From the NCBI GenBank assembly GCA_023409835.1, contig JAEYQV010000010.1, positions 1 to 13,565 of the forward strand: a stretch of 13,565 nt of DNA. Reading direction: 5' to 3'. The position numbers and the translations under genes are program-made. The notes below the pieces were generated by a model. It was not told the DNA's origin. It did no database searches and worked only from the letters and a program-made list of their open reading frames with translations. The stretch comes from Bacillota bacterium. GTDB taxonomy: Bacteria; Bacillota; Clostridia; Lachnospirales; Lachnospiraceae. This document shows positions 6,024 to 13,237 of the stretch, in pieces. Numbering within the stretch: the first letter of the stretch is position 1; the number at the start of each line of letters is the position of its first letter.

Positions 6024-8405
6024 ATGATGAGACAAAATAAGCTACTGCATCGAAGGCCGGGGTATCTGCTCCTTGCCGGACTCATCCTAACAGCTGTTCT
6101 GATTCTACTGATATCGGATCATTCGGAAGCCGCAATGCAAAAGACGTATACGGTAAAGGCTTCCGGTGCTCCGTATAAGGACAAGTATATCACCAATGCT
6201 GCCTATAACAGTAAAACCAGACAGTATTATATGCTCCGATCCTATCTGGAACTGCTGGAGAAGGAGGGTGGCGGAACCCTGATTCTTTCGAAGGGTACCT
6301 ATACCATTACCAATACGCTCTATATCCCTTCCAATGTCATCATCCGTCTGAAGGACGGAGTTAAGCTTGTGAAGGGCAATGACACGGGAACCACGAAGCT
6401 TTCACCGGCCAAGTCCATGTTCCAGCTGATCGCACCAAGTAAAGCAGGCAGAACCGCGGCGGCAGCCGGCTATAACGGTGAGAGTGGTATCAGCTTCCTT
6501 GGGGAGGGAACTGCGATCCTTGATCTGAACTATACGAAGGACTGTACCGGAATTGTTCTGGGGCATAACAGCAGGATTAAGATTCAGGGAATCACCTTCA
6601 GGAACATGTCCGGGGGAAGCTTTATCAAGCTGGGGGCCTCCGAGGCGATTACCCTCAGGGAGAATGTATTCTATAATGATATCGCCTCTACAGATGGGAC
6701 AGGGTATGCGATAGCAATCGAGGTACCGGATGCACTTACGAAGGCCTTTTCCTATCCCTGGAGTAAGGAGGACAAGACGGTCTGCCGTGACATAATAATC
6801 GAGGAGAATACCTTCTCTAAACTGGAGAGGGGAATCGGCAGCTTGAAATATACGGATAAGAAATATCATAAAAATATTAGTATCTTAAGCAATACCTTTA
6901 CTAAGACAGCCTCCCACGGGGTCAGAATCCTGAACTGGGACAGCTGTATTCTGAAGCAGAACAGCTTCTCGGATATAAGAAACCCGGAAGGGAGTCAGAA
7001 GGCAGTATTGGTGAGCGGGGCAAAGAATCCGACGATTACCGGGAATGAATTCTCACGGACAGATCGAGCAATTCAGCTCATGCCCTGGAAGAATACCGGA
7101 AATGAAGACAGCTATCCTATCACCTACAATTCTCTCAGCGAAAGTAGTATATCGGCTATGAAGGAGAACAGCCTGAAGGACATGGGTGAATATATTATCC
7201 GCTATAACAAGACCTATAATGAATTTACCCTGAATACGGAGAAATGGGAACTTTACGATCCCTCGGCAACACAGTTTACCGTATCACCGTCTTCCCAGCC
7301 GTTTCAGAATGCCTTCCTGAATTACAGTACCTATAACAATGTATCCAGACAGTATTATGTTCTCAGATCGTATTTAGAACAGCTGGAGCGGACCGGAGGC
7401 GGTACCCTTACTCTGGAGGCCGGTACCTATGAGATCTGCAATGCATTGTATGTTCCGAGCCATGTTACCATCCTTCTTAAGGATGGAGTTACGATACGAA
7501 AAACGGAGCAGACCGGAATAGATGACCTGGTAAGTTCAAAATCCATCTTTCAGCTGGCAGCACCCTCCAAGTCGAAGACAGAGGGAGCCTATAGCGGATA
7601 TAACGGAGAGACAGATATCCATATCCGTGGGGAAGGGAAGGCGGTCATTGACCTGAGCTATATACAGGATGCAATCGGAATCGTACTCTGCCATAACACG
7701 GAGGTCACAATCTCCGGTATTACCTTTCAGAATATGTACAGCGGACATTTTATCGAGCTGGATGCCTCCAGGAACATCACAATTGAGAAGAACAGCTTTC
7801 TCCACCACAAGGCTTCCGCATCAGGAATCAAGGAAGCGATTAATCTCGATACGCCCGATAAGAATACCGGAGGCTTTACTGCGCCCTGGACCAGCTATGA
7901 CAGGACCCCGAACAGGGACATCCTGATCCAAAGTAATACCTTCGATGATCTGGAACGTGCCGTCGGTACCCACAAATACTCGGAGGGCAAATACCATGAG
8001 AACATACAGCTACTGGATAACAGGATCTCCGATACGGCTTCCGATGCCATCCGAATTCTGAACTGGATATCCCCGGTAATCAAAGGTAATGAGATCCGTA
8101 AGGTTGCAGGAGGAATCGGAACGGATCGGGCTATTCTTGCCAGCGGGCTGAAGTCCCCGGTTATTACAGACAACATCTTCATTGATGTTCCAAGGCCGAT
8201 TCAGCTTATGCCCTGGAGAAATAGCAGGGAGGGAGAAGAATACGAGACCACCTATAACGAGGTTACCTCAGAGGAAATGGTTCTGATGCTTAAGAATACG
8301 CTGATCCGTTGCGGTGAAACCTTTATCAGGGTCAATCATTCCATCAATGTTTTTGACCGGGATACGGACCGATATTACTACCACAGTGAAGATATCCGCC
8401 AGTAA
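6024..8405 (+). CDS. Exported right-handed beta-helix protein with internal domain duplication
   Basis: The protein has 793 residues. Residues 14-31 form a hydrophobic signal or anchor segment followed by an AxA-like site (SEAAMQ near 37), so it is exported. The rest is two copies of one parallel beta-helix domain, about residues 58-411 and 434-787, with a constant offset of 376 residues: RQYY at 66 and 442, GYNGE at 149 and 525, RILNW at 301 and 677, QLMPW at 351 and 727. Each copy opens with GGGTLxL..GTY, the usual beginning of pectate-lyase-like or polysaccharide-binding helices, and continues with ITGNEF / VIKGNEI-type rungs. No catalytic set can be assigned. A role in binding or cleaving a surface or plant polysaccharide is possible but unproven. 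The start is ATG 6024 with TAGGAGG at 6008-6014; a second ATG follows at once. It may be transcribed separately from the subtilases. Confidence 0.85.
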   Translation: MMRQNKLLHRRPGYLLLAGLILTAVLILLISDHSEAAMQKTYTVKASGAPYKDKYITNAAYNSKTRQYYMLRSYLELLEKEGGGTLILSKGTYTITNTLYIPSNVIIRLKDGVKLVKGNDTGTTKLSPAKSMFQLIAPSKAGRTAAAAGYNGESGISFLGEGTAILDLNYTKDCTGIVLGHNSRIKIQGITFRNMSGGSFIKLGASEAITLRENVFYNDIASTDGTGYAIAIEVPDALTKAFSYPWSKEDKTVCRDIIIEENTFSKLERGIGSLKYTDKKYHKNISILSNTFTKTASHGVRILNWDSCILKQNSFSDIRNPEGSQKAVLVSGAKNPTITGNEFSRTDRAIQLMPWKNTGNEDSYPITYNSLSESSISAMKENSLKDMGEYIIRYNKTYNEFTLNTEKWELYDPSATQFTVSPSSQPFQNAFLNYSTYNNVSRQYYVLRSYLEQLERTGGGTLTLEAGTYEICNALYVPSHVTILLKDGVTIRKTEQTGIDDLVSSKSIFQLAAPSKSKTEGAYSGYNGETDIHIRGEGKAVIDLSYIQDAIGIVLCHNTEVTISGITFQNMYSGHFIELDASRNITIEKNSFLHHKASASGIKEAINLDTPDKNTGGFTAPWTSYDRTPNRDILIQSNTFDDLERAVGTHKYSEGKYHENIQLLDNRISDTASDAIRILNWISPVIKGNEIRKVAGGIGTDRAILASGLKSPVITDNIFIDVPRPIQLMPWRNSREGEEYETTYNEVTSEEMVLMLKNTLIRCGETFIRVNHSINVFDRDTDRYYYHSEDIRQ

Positions 8406-8456
8406 TTACTCTGCGATTAAGAGCATATTAGAAGAATTAGAGTTCACAGTTTCCTG

Positions 8457-8485
8457 TTGCAAAACCATTGGGGATACAGTATGAT
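8457..8485 (+). promoter_or_regulatory. Sigma-A-type promoter of the LiaF/DUF4097-like operon
   Basis: TTGCAA (8457-8462) and TATGAT (8480-8485) are separated by 17 nt, and each departs from consensus by one or two bases. Initiation near 8492 would give a leader of about 140 nt before the LiaF-like gene. The region 8406-8633 otherwise holds no supportable gene. Confidence 0.6.
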
Positions 8486-8567
8486 AAAAGCATAATTTAT
8501 CCAGATATTTGTGAATATCAGCAAACATCCTGGGGGATATGAGGATACTAAAAAGCTCATACTTAAC

Positions 8568-8605
8568 AAGCTTGTGTCAGCGCTGCACAACAGGCTTGGG
8601 TTTTT
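8568..8605 (+). terminator. Leader hairpin with T-run, candidate attenuator or terminator
   Basis: AAGC+TTGTG (8568-8576) pairs with CACAA (8586-8590) and GCTT (8594-8597), with a 3-nt bulge CAG and a 9-nt loop. GGG and five Ts (8601-8605) follow. It lies between the proposed promoter and the LiaF-like start, so it may attenuate that operon, or it may end readthrough from the beta-helix gene. Confidence 0.42.
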
Positions 8606-8633
8606 GAATGGCAGCGTAGAAATGAGGGTGAAA

Positions 8634-9344
8634 ATGAGAAATAAGCTATCAAATTCAATCTGGGGTATTTTATTTATCGTGCTGGGAGTCGGGATTGCAG
8701 GAGATGTACTAAATTTGTGGGTATTTGATCCGTTCTTTGAGGGCTGGTGGACGTTATTTATCATTATCCCGTGTACAGTCAGCCTGATCCGGGACGGTAT
8801 CCGCATCAGCTCAGCGACAGGCCTGATCATCGGTATCATGCTTCTGGCAGCCTATTACATCGATATTAATTTCAGCGTATGGCAGCTAATTATTCCGGCC
8901 GTTCTGATTTTGATCGGTATTAGAATTATTTTCCAGGGAAGCTACCATCGAATTCATATGGAACGCAGAGCCCATTCAACGAACGGCTCAGGCACGGACT
9001 ATACCGCCTCCGCAGGTACTGCGGGTAAAAGGGATTACAGCGCTATATTTTCCAGTAATAATGTAAGAATTACGGATCAGTTTACAGGAGCTAACCTGAA
9101 TGCGATCTTTGGTGCAGTTGTGCTGGATCTCAGGGATGCGGTTATTAACGGTGATGTAGAAATCACTGCAACCGCTGTATTTGGTGGAATTGACATCTTT
9201 GTGCCGCATGGAGTACAGATTAAGGTGAACAATGTACCTATCTTTGGTGGTGTCAGTAATAAAACAAGCTATCAGGTTGCTCCTGGAGCACCTGTAATTT
9301 ATCTGAACTCCACCTGTATGTTTGGGGGGATCGATATTAAATGA
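8634..9344 (+). CDS. LiaF-like membrane protein
   Basis: The protein has 236 residues. The N-terminal half holds about four hydrophobic segments (roughly 8-24, 40-53, 62-76 and 83-100), as in the LiaI/LiaF-like transmembrane region. After a polar linker (about 105-133), the C-terminal part is beta-rich with repeated FGG-type motifs (IFGAVVLDL, VFGGIDIFV, IFGGVSNK, MFGGIDIK), matching the LiaF C-terminal cell-wall-antibiotic-response domain. LiaF of Bacillus subtilis inhibits the envelope-stress system LiaRS. Neither liaR, liaS nor liaH is in view, so the partner here is unknown. I start at ATG 8634, behind GAGGGTG at 8624-8630. A longer reading from GTG 8511 lacks a ribosome binding site. The stop overlaps the next start (ATGA), showing translational coupling. 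Confidence 0.82.
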   Translation: MRNKLSNSIWGILFIVLGVGIAGDVLNLWVFDPFFEGWWTLFIIIPCTVSLIRDGIRISSATGLIIGIMLLAAYYIDINFSVWQLIIPAVLILIGIRIIFQGSYHRIHMERRAHSTNGSGTDYTASAGTAGKRDYSAIFSSNNVRITDQFTGANLNAIFGAVVLDLRDAVINGDVEITATAVFGGIDIFVPHGVQIKVNNVPIFGGVSNKTSYQVAPGAPVIYLNSTCMFGGIDIK

Positions 9345-10180
9345 GTAGCTACCAGAGAGTAATTAAATATGTAGCAATGGCTTTTGCGGCACTTCTGGCA
9401 GTCAGCATCATCTCCGGGATAGCAGGAGTTGTGATCAATGTCATCTCTGCGGTTACCGGGAACTCATCCTTCGGATATAACCAGAAGAGAATTGATTATT
9501 CAAGTGATTTTACCGGTGTGGAAAGCCTGGACATCAGTAATGCTACAGGCAATATGTATCTCGTGGTTGGAGACAGCTTCCGGGTGGAGGCGGAGAATGT
9601 TCTGGATAGCTTTCAGGCGGAGGTATACGGAGACGGTACCTTGTTTATTTCCGAGCAGGATAAGAAATACCGTTGGTTTAACATTTTTAGTTTTGGCAGA
9701 AATAAATCCAATATCACAATATATCTGCCGGAGGATTTCCTTGCAGAGACAGCAAAGCTGGAAATCGGTGCGGGCGATCTGCAGATTGACAGGCTGAACG
9801 CAGATTACTTGGACATTGATGCCGGAGTAGGCGATATCAAGGGAGAACACTTAACGGCAGAGAAGGTTAGGATTGACGGAGGAGTGGGTGACCTTAAGTT
9901 AGCCGATATCAACTTTATCGATGCAAATATTCAATGCGGTATCGGCGATATGGAGCTTAATGGCATATTAAAGGGTGATAATAAGCTTGATTGCGGCATT
10001 GGCGATATTGATCTGGAGTTAACAGGAAGTAAAGAGGATTATAATTTCAATCTTGATTCGGGAATAGGAACCATCCGAGTAAATGGGGAGAAGGTTTCCG
10101 AGGAAAATCAGGATAAGAATGCGGAGCATTCCATCAAGGTTGACGGTGGAATAGGTTCTGTAAATATTGATTTTAAATGA
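9341..10180 (+). CDS. DUF4097-family (LiaG-like) anchored beta-solenoid protein
   Basis: The protein has 279 residues. One membrane segment (about 8-37) is followed by an extracytoplasmic beta-rich domain typical of DUF4097 (PF13349), the family that includes LiaG of the Bacillus subtilis lia locus. A glycine turn motif GxGD recurs at residues 143, 162, 181, 200 and 219, exactly 19 residues apart, then in weaker form at 241 (GIGT) and 270 (GIGS). This indicates a regular beta-solenoid. The ATG overlaps the LiaF-like stop by 4 nt, with a G-rich ribosome binding site (9323-9329) inside the upstream gene. The adjacent LiaF-like gene strengthens the LiaG comparison. The molecular function is unknown. 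A clear terminator follows. Confidence 0.85.
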   Translation: MSSYQRVIKYVAMAFAALLAVSIISGIAGVVINVISAVTGNSSFGYNQKRIDYSSDFTGVESLDISNATGNMYLVVGDSFRVEAENVLDSFQAEVYGDGTLFISEQDKKYRWFNIFSFGRNKSNITIYLPEDFLAETAKLEIGAGDLQIDRLNADYLDIDAGVGDIKGEHLTAEKVRIDGGVGDLKLADINFIDANIQCGIGDMELNGILKGDNKLDCGIGDIDLELTGSKEDYNFNLDSGIGTIRVNGEKVSEENQDKNAEHSIKVDGGIGSVNIDFK

Positions 10181-10230
10181 TGGATAAATATTGCACTTTA
10201 AGGATATTAATATTAGAATAGAGAAAAACA

Positions 10231-10267
10231 GGGGACGTTAACTTATGATATATAACGTCCCCGTTTT
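10231..10267 (+). terminator. Intrinsic terminator after the DUF4097 gene
   Basis: GGGGACGTTA (10231-10240) pairs perfectly with TAACGTCCCC (10253-10262), with a 12-nt loop; G and TTTT (10264-10267) follow. The 10-bp GC-rich stem closes the LiaF-like/DUF4097 operon 50 nt after its last stop. Confidence 0.85.
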
Positions 10268-10302
10268 ACTGATTGAGTATTCTGTTATCGAAGGAGATTA
10301 TA

Positions 10303-11619
10303 ATGAACAAGAAGAGTATTGCGGGCCTGCTGATTTTTTGCTGTCTGTTTATGGCAGTACTATTTTATGGTGCTACCATCCTTGCAGGAAACGGAAGCGA
10401 TGCAGGTGCTGATCAGAATAGTAAAACCGTTACGGAGGATCATACTCAGAAGAAGGATTCCTCTGATTCTGTGAATGCTCAGGTGGATAATCAATCAAGC
10501 GGTGAACAAGACCTTGCAAATGAGGAGCTCTGGCTGTTTACAAACCCCAGTGATACCGGTACGAAGGACAGCGAAAATAACCGGGCGGAAGGGACTTCTC
10601 CCGTTCCGGACGATGTAGCAGAGGATGCTTCCCAGGGGGACGGTGAGGTTGCCGGAGGGTTGGAGGAGGAGAATATTCAGGCTTCTGCCCTGGCCACCAA
10701 TATTAAGAATGGAGCTGTCTTAGAGACGGAGGTCTGTCAGCTGATTGTAGATAGTAGCCAGGTAGATTATGAAGCTTATGTTCCGGCCATGGCATCTGAT
10801 ACGATGCTGGAGCAGGCACTGGCCATTGATAATCCCAACCTTAATGTGGATGCGGAGGCCGCCATACTTTTTGACGCTAAGACGAAGGAAGTACTGTATT
10901 ACAAGAATCCGGTAACTGCTGTTTTTCCGGCTAGTACTACCAAGCTTTTGACTGCCCTGGTGGCACTTGATTGGTGCCGTCTTGACGAGGAGGTAAGAAT
11001 CGGAGATGAGGTTAAGCTGATTGCCAGGGATTCCACCCGGGCTTATCTGTCACCGGGGGAGGTTCTGACGATCCGTAATCTCCTGGAGGGGATGCTGCTT
11101 CCCTCCGGTAATGATGCCGCATATGCGATGGCAGCTTATGTAGGAAGGAAAGTCTTAAACAGGGAGATGGCCTGCCGGGAGGATTCCGTCAGGGAGTTTG
11201 TAAGGTTGATGAACGAGAAGGCTAAAGCACTGGGAGCCATCAATTCCTGCTTTAAATCACCGGATGGATATGATGCGATTGGACAGTATACGACTGCATA
11301 CGACATGGGAATGATCGGATTGGCGGCAGCTCAGAATGAGACAATACAGGAGATATGTAAGAAAAGCAGCTCTCGTAATATCTTTCCAAGTGGAGAGGAT
11401 GTTACCTGGAATAATACCAACTCACTGATTAAAAAAAACAGCGGGCGCTATTATTCACCCTGTATTGGGTTAAAAACCGGTACCAGTACAATGGCAGGCA
11501 GATGTCTGATAGCTGCAGGGCGTAAAAACGGAAGAGAGGTTGTCTGTGCAGTCATGAATTCCTCCTCTACGGGCAGATGGGAGGACGCAATTACTTTGAT
11601 GAACTACGGTTTGGAATGA
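10303..11619 (+). CDS. D-alanyl-D-alanine carboxypeptidase, S11 (DacF/PBP5-like) family
   Basis: This enzyme removes the terminal D-Ala from peptidoglycan stem peptides outside the membrane. The protein has 438 residues. An N-terminal hydrophobic segment (about 5-29) is followed by an unusually long acidic, Ser/Gly/Gln-rich linker to about residue 125, then the penicillin-binding peptidase domain. The catalytic motifs are complete: Ser211-x-x-Lys214 (ASTTK), Ser268-Gly-Asn270 (PSGND) and Lys391-Thr-Gly393 (LKTGTS). The chain ends about 45 residues after KTG, so the usual PBP5 C-terminal beta domain and amphipathic anchor are absent; anchoring is probably by the N-terminus. I start at ATG 10303, behind AAGGAG at 10291-10296; a TTG 30 nt upstream lacks a ribosome binding site. 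The gene directly follows a terminator, so it needs its own promoter, which I could not define. Confidence 0.92.
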   Translation: MNKKSIAGLLIFCCLFMAVLFYGATILAGNGSDAGADQNSKTVTEDHTQKKDSSDSVNAQVDNQSSGEQDLANEELWLFTNPSDTGTKDSENNRAEGTSPVPDDVAEDASQGDGEVAGGLEEENIQASALATNIKNGAVLETEVCQLIVDSSQVDYEAYVPAMASDTMLEQALAIDNPNLNVDAEAAILFDAKTKEVLYYKNPVTAVFPASTTKLLTALVALDWCRLDEEVRIGDEVKLIARDSTRAYLSPGEVLTIRNLLEGMLLPSGNDAAYAMAAYVGRKVLNREMACREDSVREFVRLMNEKAKALGAINSCFKSPDGYDAIGQYTTAYDMGMIGLAAAQNETIQEICKKSSSRNIFPSGEDVTWNNTNSLIKKNSGRYYSPCIGLKTGTSTMAGRCLIAAGRKNGREVVCAVMNSSSTGRWEDAITLMNYGLE

Positions 11620-11680
11620 TATACCGGGATGTTCTGCAAGCAACAGCTAATATAATATCTATCTATTTGGAGGTGTAAGT

Positions 11681-12589
11681 TTGGAAGAGGTTGATGTTAT
11701 ACCGAAGAAAGTATTAAGCAGAGTGTGGTGGGCACTGTTTTTTATGCTGGTTTCCACCCTGGGCTTCCAGCTATTTATTGGTGTGATTGCCCATCAATAC
11801 CTGTCGAAGTTATATGCTTCGGACTGGTTTACGATTGTCGTATCTGCTTTATCCGTAGTGGGGATCGGTTATCCTGTATTTATCTTCATTGTCCGTAAGC
11901 TCCCCGATTCAGAACGTGGTGAAGTGGCTAAGCTAACAGGCCCCCAGTTTGTCAGGATGTTCTTTGTATGTGTGGCATTCATGTACTTATCCAATCTGGT
12001 TGGAATCATTATAAGCTTTGTAATCTCAGAAATAAAGGGAAGTGAAGTAATTAATCCATTGGAAGAAGTGCTGTATGGCAGCAATATAGTTCTGACCATC
12101 CTATATGCGGTGATTATTGCGCCCATCCTGGAAGAAATGATATTTCGAAAATTCCTGCTCAATAAAGTGCGCAGGTTTGGAGATTTGCCTGCGATACTGA
12201 TCTCCGGTCTGGCCTTCGGTATGTTCCACTTAAATATCTCCCAGTTTTTTTATGCGACAACACTTGGATTTATATTTGCCTATATCGCAATTCGTACCAA
12301 TACCATTGTTTATTCCGTTATCCTACATATGATAATAAATTCTATCGGTTCGATCATAGCTCCTTTAGTACTGCTTTCCGGCAATTTATATGTATTAACG
12401 CTATTTTCTATCTGTGTTTTGGCTTTCATTATCATAGGAATAACCCTCTTTGCCAGAAACTATAAGGGTATCCTTCTTGAGAAGGGAGTAATCCGGCTGG
12501 AGAGAAAAAGAGAATATATTCTCTATGGGGGGGCGGTTCTGTATCTGCTGGTCTGCATCTCCATGATGGTATATCAGGCCTTGTTATAA
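11681..12589 (+). CDS. CPBP-family intramembrane glutamic metalloprotease-like protein
   Basis: The protein has 302 residues and about eight membrane helices. It carries the three CPBP (Abi, PF02517) motifs in order: EExxxR (Glu151, Glu152, Arg156 in EEMIFR), FxxxH (Phe179, His183 in FGMFH) and HxxxN (His216, Asn220 in HMIIN). The active-site set is therefore intact. Family members include the Rce1-type prenyl-protein protease and bacterial proteins linked to bacteriocin self-immunity or cell-envelope regulation; the substrate here cannot be predicted. The start is TTG at 11681, behind GGAGG at 11669-11673 with 7 nt spacing. A TATAAT lies at 11651-11656, but no good -35 accompanies it. The gene lies 61 nt after the carboxypeptidase and may be read from the same transcript. 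A long imperfect hairpin follows it. Confidence 0.9.
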   Translation: MEEVDVIPKKVLSRVWWALFFMLVSTLGFQLFIGVIAHQYLSKLYASDWFTIVVSALSVVGIGYPVFIFIVRKLPDSERGEVAKLTGPQFVRMFFVCVAFMYLSNLVGIIISFVISEIKGSEVINPLEEVLYGSNIVLTILYAVIIAPILEEMIFRKFLLNKVRRFGDLPAILISGLAFGMFHLNISQFFYATTLGFIFAYIAIRTNTIVYSVILHMIINSIGSIIAPLVLLSGNLYVLTLFSICVLAFIIIGITLFARNYKGILLEKGVIRLERKREYILYGGAVLYLLVCISMMVYQALL

Positions 12590-12631
12590 AAAATAGATAT
12601 CAGGAGAGGCAAGGAATAAGAAGGATAAAAT

Positions 12632-12710
12632 ATAAGGGGATCGTAGATGACCGGAAGCCCGTTTATCAGTATCAGCTGATGACAGGAATGGTCATATACG
12701 AACCCCTTAT
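12632..12710. terminator. Long imperfect hairpin between convergent genes (candidate bidirectional terminator)
   Basis: Positions 12632-12652 pair with 12690-12710 at 19 of 21 positions (A-A mismatch at 12640/12702, G-A at 12646/12696). The pairing blocks are ATAAGGGG, TCGTA and ATGACC. The 37-nt loop contains the palindrome ATCAGCTGAT (12671-12680). An outer AAGAAG/CTTCTT pairing (12618-12623, 12712-12717) adds to it. It lies between the CPBP gene (plus) and the YbjQ gene (minus). T-runs are poor on the plus strand and modest on the minus strand (ATTTTA). Confidence 0.5.
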
Positions 12711-12720
12711 TCTTCTTGAT

Positions 12721-12745
12721 AAGTAAAAGGATGAATCGTTTCATC
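12721..12745 (-). terminator. Short terminator-like hairpin downstream of the YbjQ gene
   Basis: Read on the minus strand, GATGAA and TTCATC form a 6-bp stem with a 4-nt loop (12730-12745), followed by CTTTTACTT. It lies 26 nt after the minus-strand stop codon. The stem is short and AT-rich, so efficiency would be low; the larger hairpin further on may back it up. Confidence 0.4.
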
Positions 12746-12770
12746 TGACTTCGTAATTGAGAGCAGCTCC

Positions 12771-13091
12771 CTACCGGAATCTGACAGCCGTACCGGAAGC
12801 GGTAGCCATCAGCATTCCGTTATTTGCCCCTAGCACCTCATAATCAATATCTACTCCAACCACAGCATCAGCACCGAGAGAACGGGCACGCTGCTCCATT
12901 TCTGCCATTGCCTGTTCCCGGGCACGGATTAATTCCTCCTCATAGGTCCCGGAACGGCCTCCGAAGAAGTTGGATAAGCCTGCGGCAAAATCCTTTACAA
13001 AATCTACACCGGAGATAACCTCTCCGAATACTACCCCAAGATACTCTGCTATTATCTCTCCTTCTACAGAAGGTGTTGTTGTGATGATCAT
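12771..13091 (-). CDS. YbjQ/UPF0145 (DUF74) family protein
   Basis: This small cytosolic protein (106 residues from the chosen start) belongs to the YbjQ family (PF01906), described as putative heavy-metal binding; its biological role is not established. The family blocks are complete: TTTPSVEG near the N-terminus, FGGRSGTYEEEL in the middle and LGADAVVGVDIDYE..GMLMATASGTAVRF at the end. Length and order match the Escherichia coli protein. I prefer the ATG whose first base is 13091 because family members begin about five residues before the TTP motif. An ATG at 13103 adds four residues, but AGAAAGG (13105-13111) is then only 1 nt away; from 13091 the spacing is a long 13 nt, so neither choice is ideal. 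The gene is monocistronic, convergent with the CPBP gene, and has its own promoter and a structured 5' UTR. Confidence 0.88.
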   Translation of the reverse strand: MIITTTPSVEGEIIAEYLGVVFGEVISGVDFVKDFAAGLSNFFGGRSGTYEEELIRAREQAMAEMEQRARSLGADAVVGVDIDYEVLGANNGMLMATASGTAVRFR

Positions 13092-13111
13092 ACTTATTAC
13101 CATGCCTTTCT

Positions 13112-13195
13112 AAAGAAATGGAGACATAGGGGTAAATCTGTGTTGCTTAGGTTCGCCTTAAGCATCCACGGGTGATATACCGTGTTCCATTTTTT
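13112..13195. promoter_or_regulatory. Extended structured element in the YbjQ gene 5' UTR
   Basis: Nearly the whole 84 nt folds into one rod on either strand. In plus-strand coordinates, 13112-13122 pairs with 13186-13195 or slightly beyond, ACA 13124-13126 with TGT 13183-13185, GGTA 13131-13134 with TACC 13178-13181, ATC 13136-13138 with GAT 13174-13176, GTG 13140-13142 with CAC 13167-13169, and TGCTTA+GG with CC+TAAGCA around a 4-nt loop (13152-13155). On the minus strand it fills most of the leader and ends at the ribosome binding site. It matches no riboswitch class I can recognise. On the plus strand it ends in a T-run and could be a terminator or small RNA. Confidence 0.5.
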
Positions 13196-13207
13196 ATAAT
13201 TTTTACT

Positions 13208-13237
13208 ATAATATAGCATATTCCTTTGGGCTGTCAA
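13208..13237 (-). promoter_or_regulatory. Sigma-A promoter of the YbjQ gene
   Basis: On the minus strand a perfect TTGACA (13232-13237) is followed 18 nt later by TATTAT (13208-13213), or 16 nt later by TATATT. Initiation near 13201 gives a leader of about 110 nt that contains the structured element. Confidence 0.68.

Noticed and set aside
8511..8633. GTG-started 41-residue N-terminal extension of the LiaF-like protein
   Set aside because: There is no ribosome binding site before 8511, LiaF-like proteins start directly before the first membrane segment, and ATG 8634 has a suitable GAGGGTG upstream.
10273..10302. Ten-codon extension of the carboxypeptidase from a TTG
   Set aside because: AAGGAG at 10291-10296 clearly serves ATG 10303, and the extension would place charged residues before the signal segment without its own ribosome binding site.
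12676..12705. CTGATGA followed by GAA, resembling a hammerhead ribozyme core
   Set aside because: No stem II forms between the two boxes, the second box lacks the GAAA continuation, and no NUH cleavage site is in the right place. The bases belong to the loop and arm of a larger hairpin.
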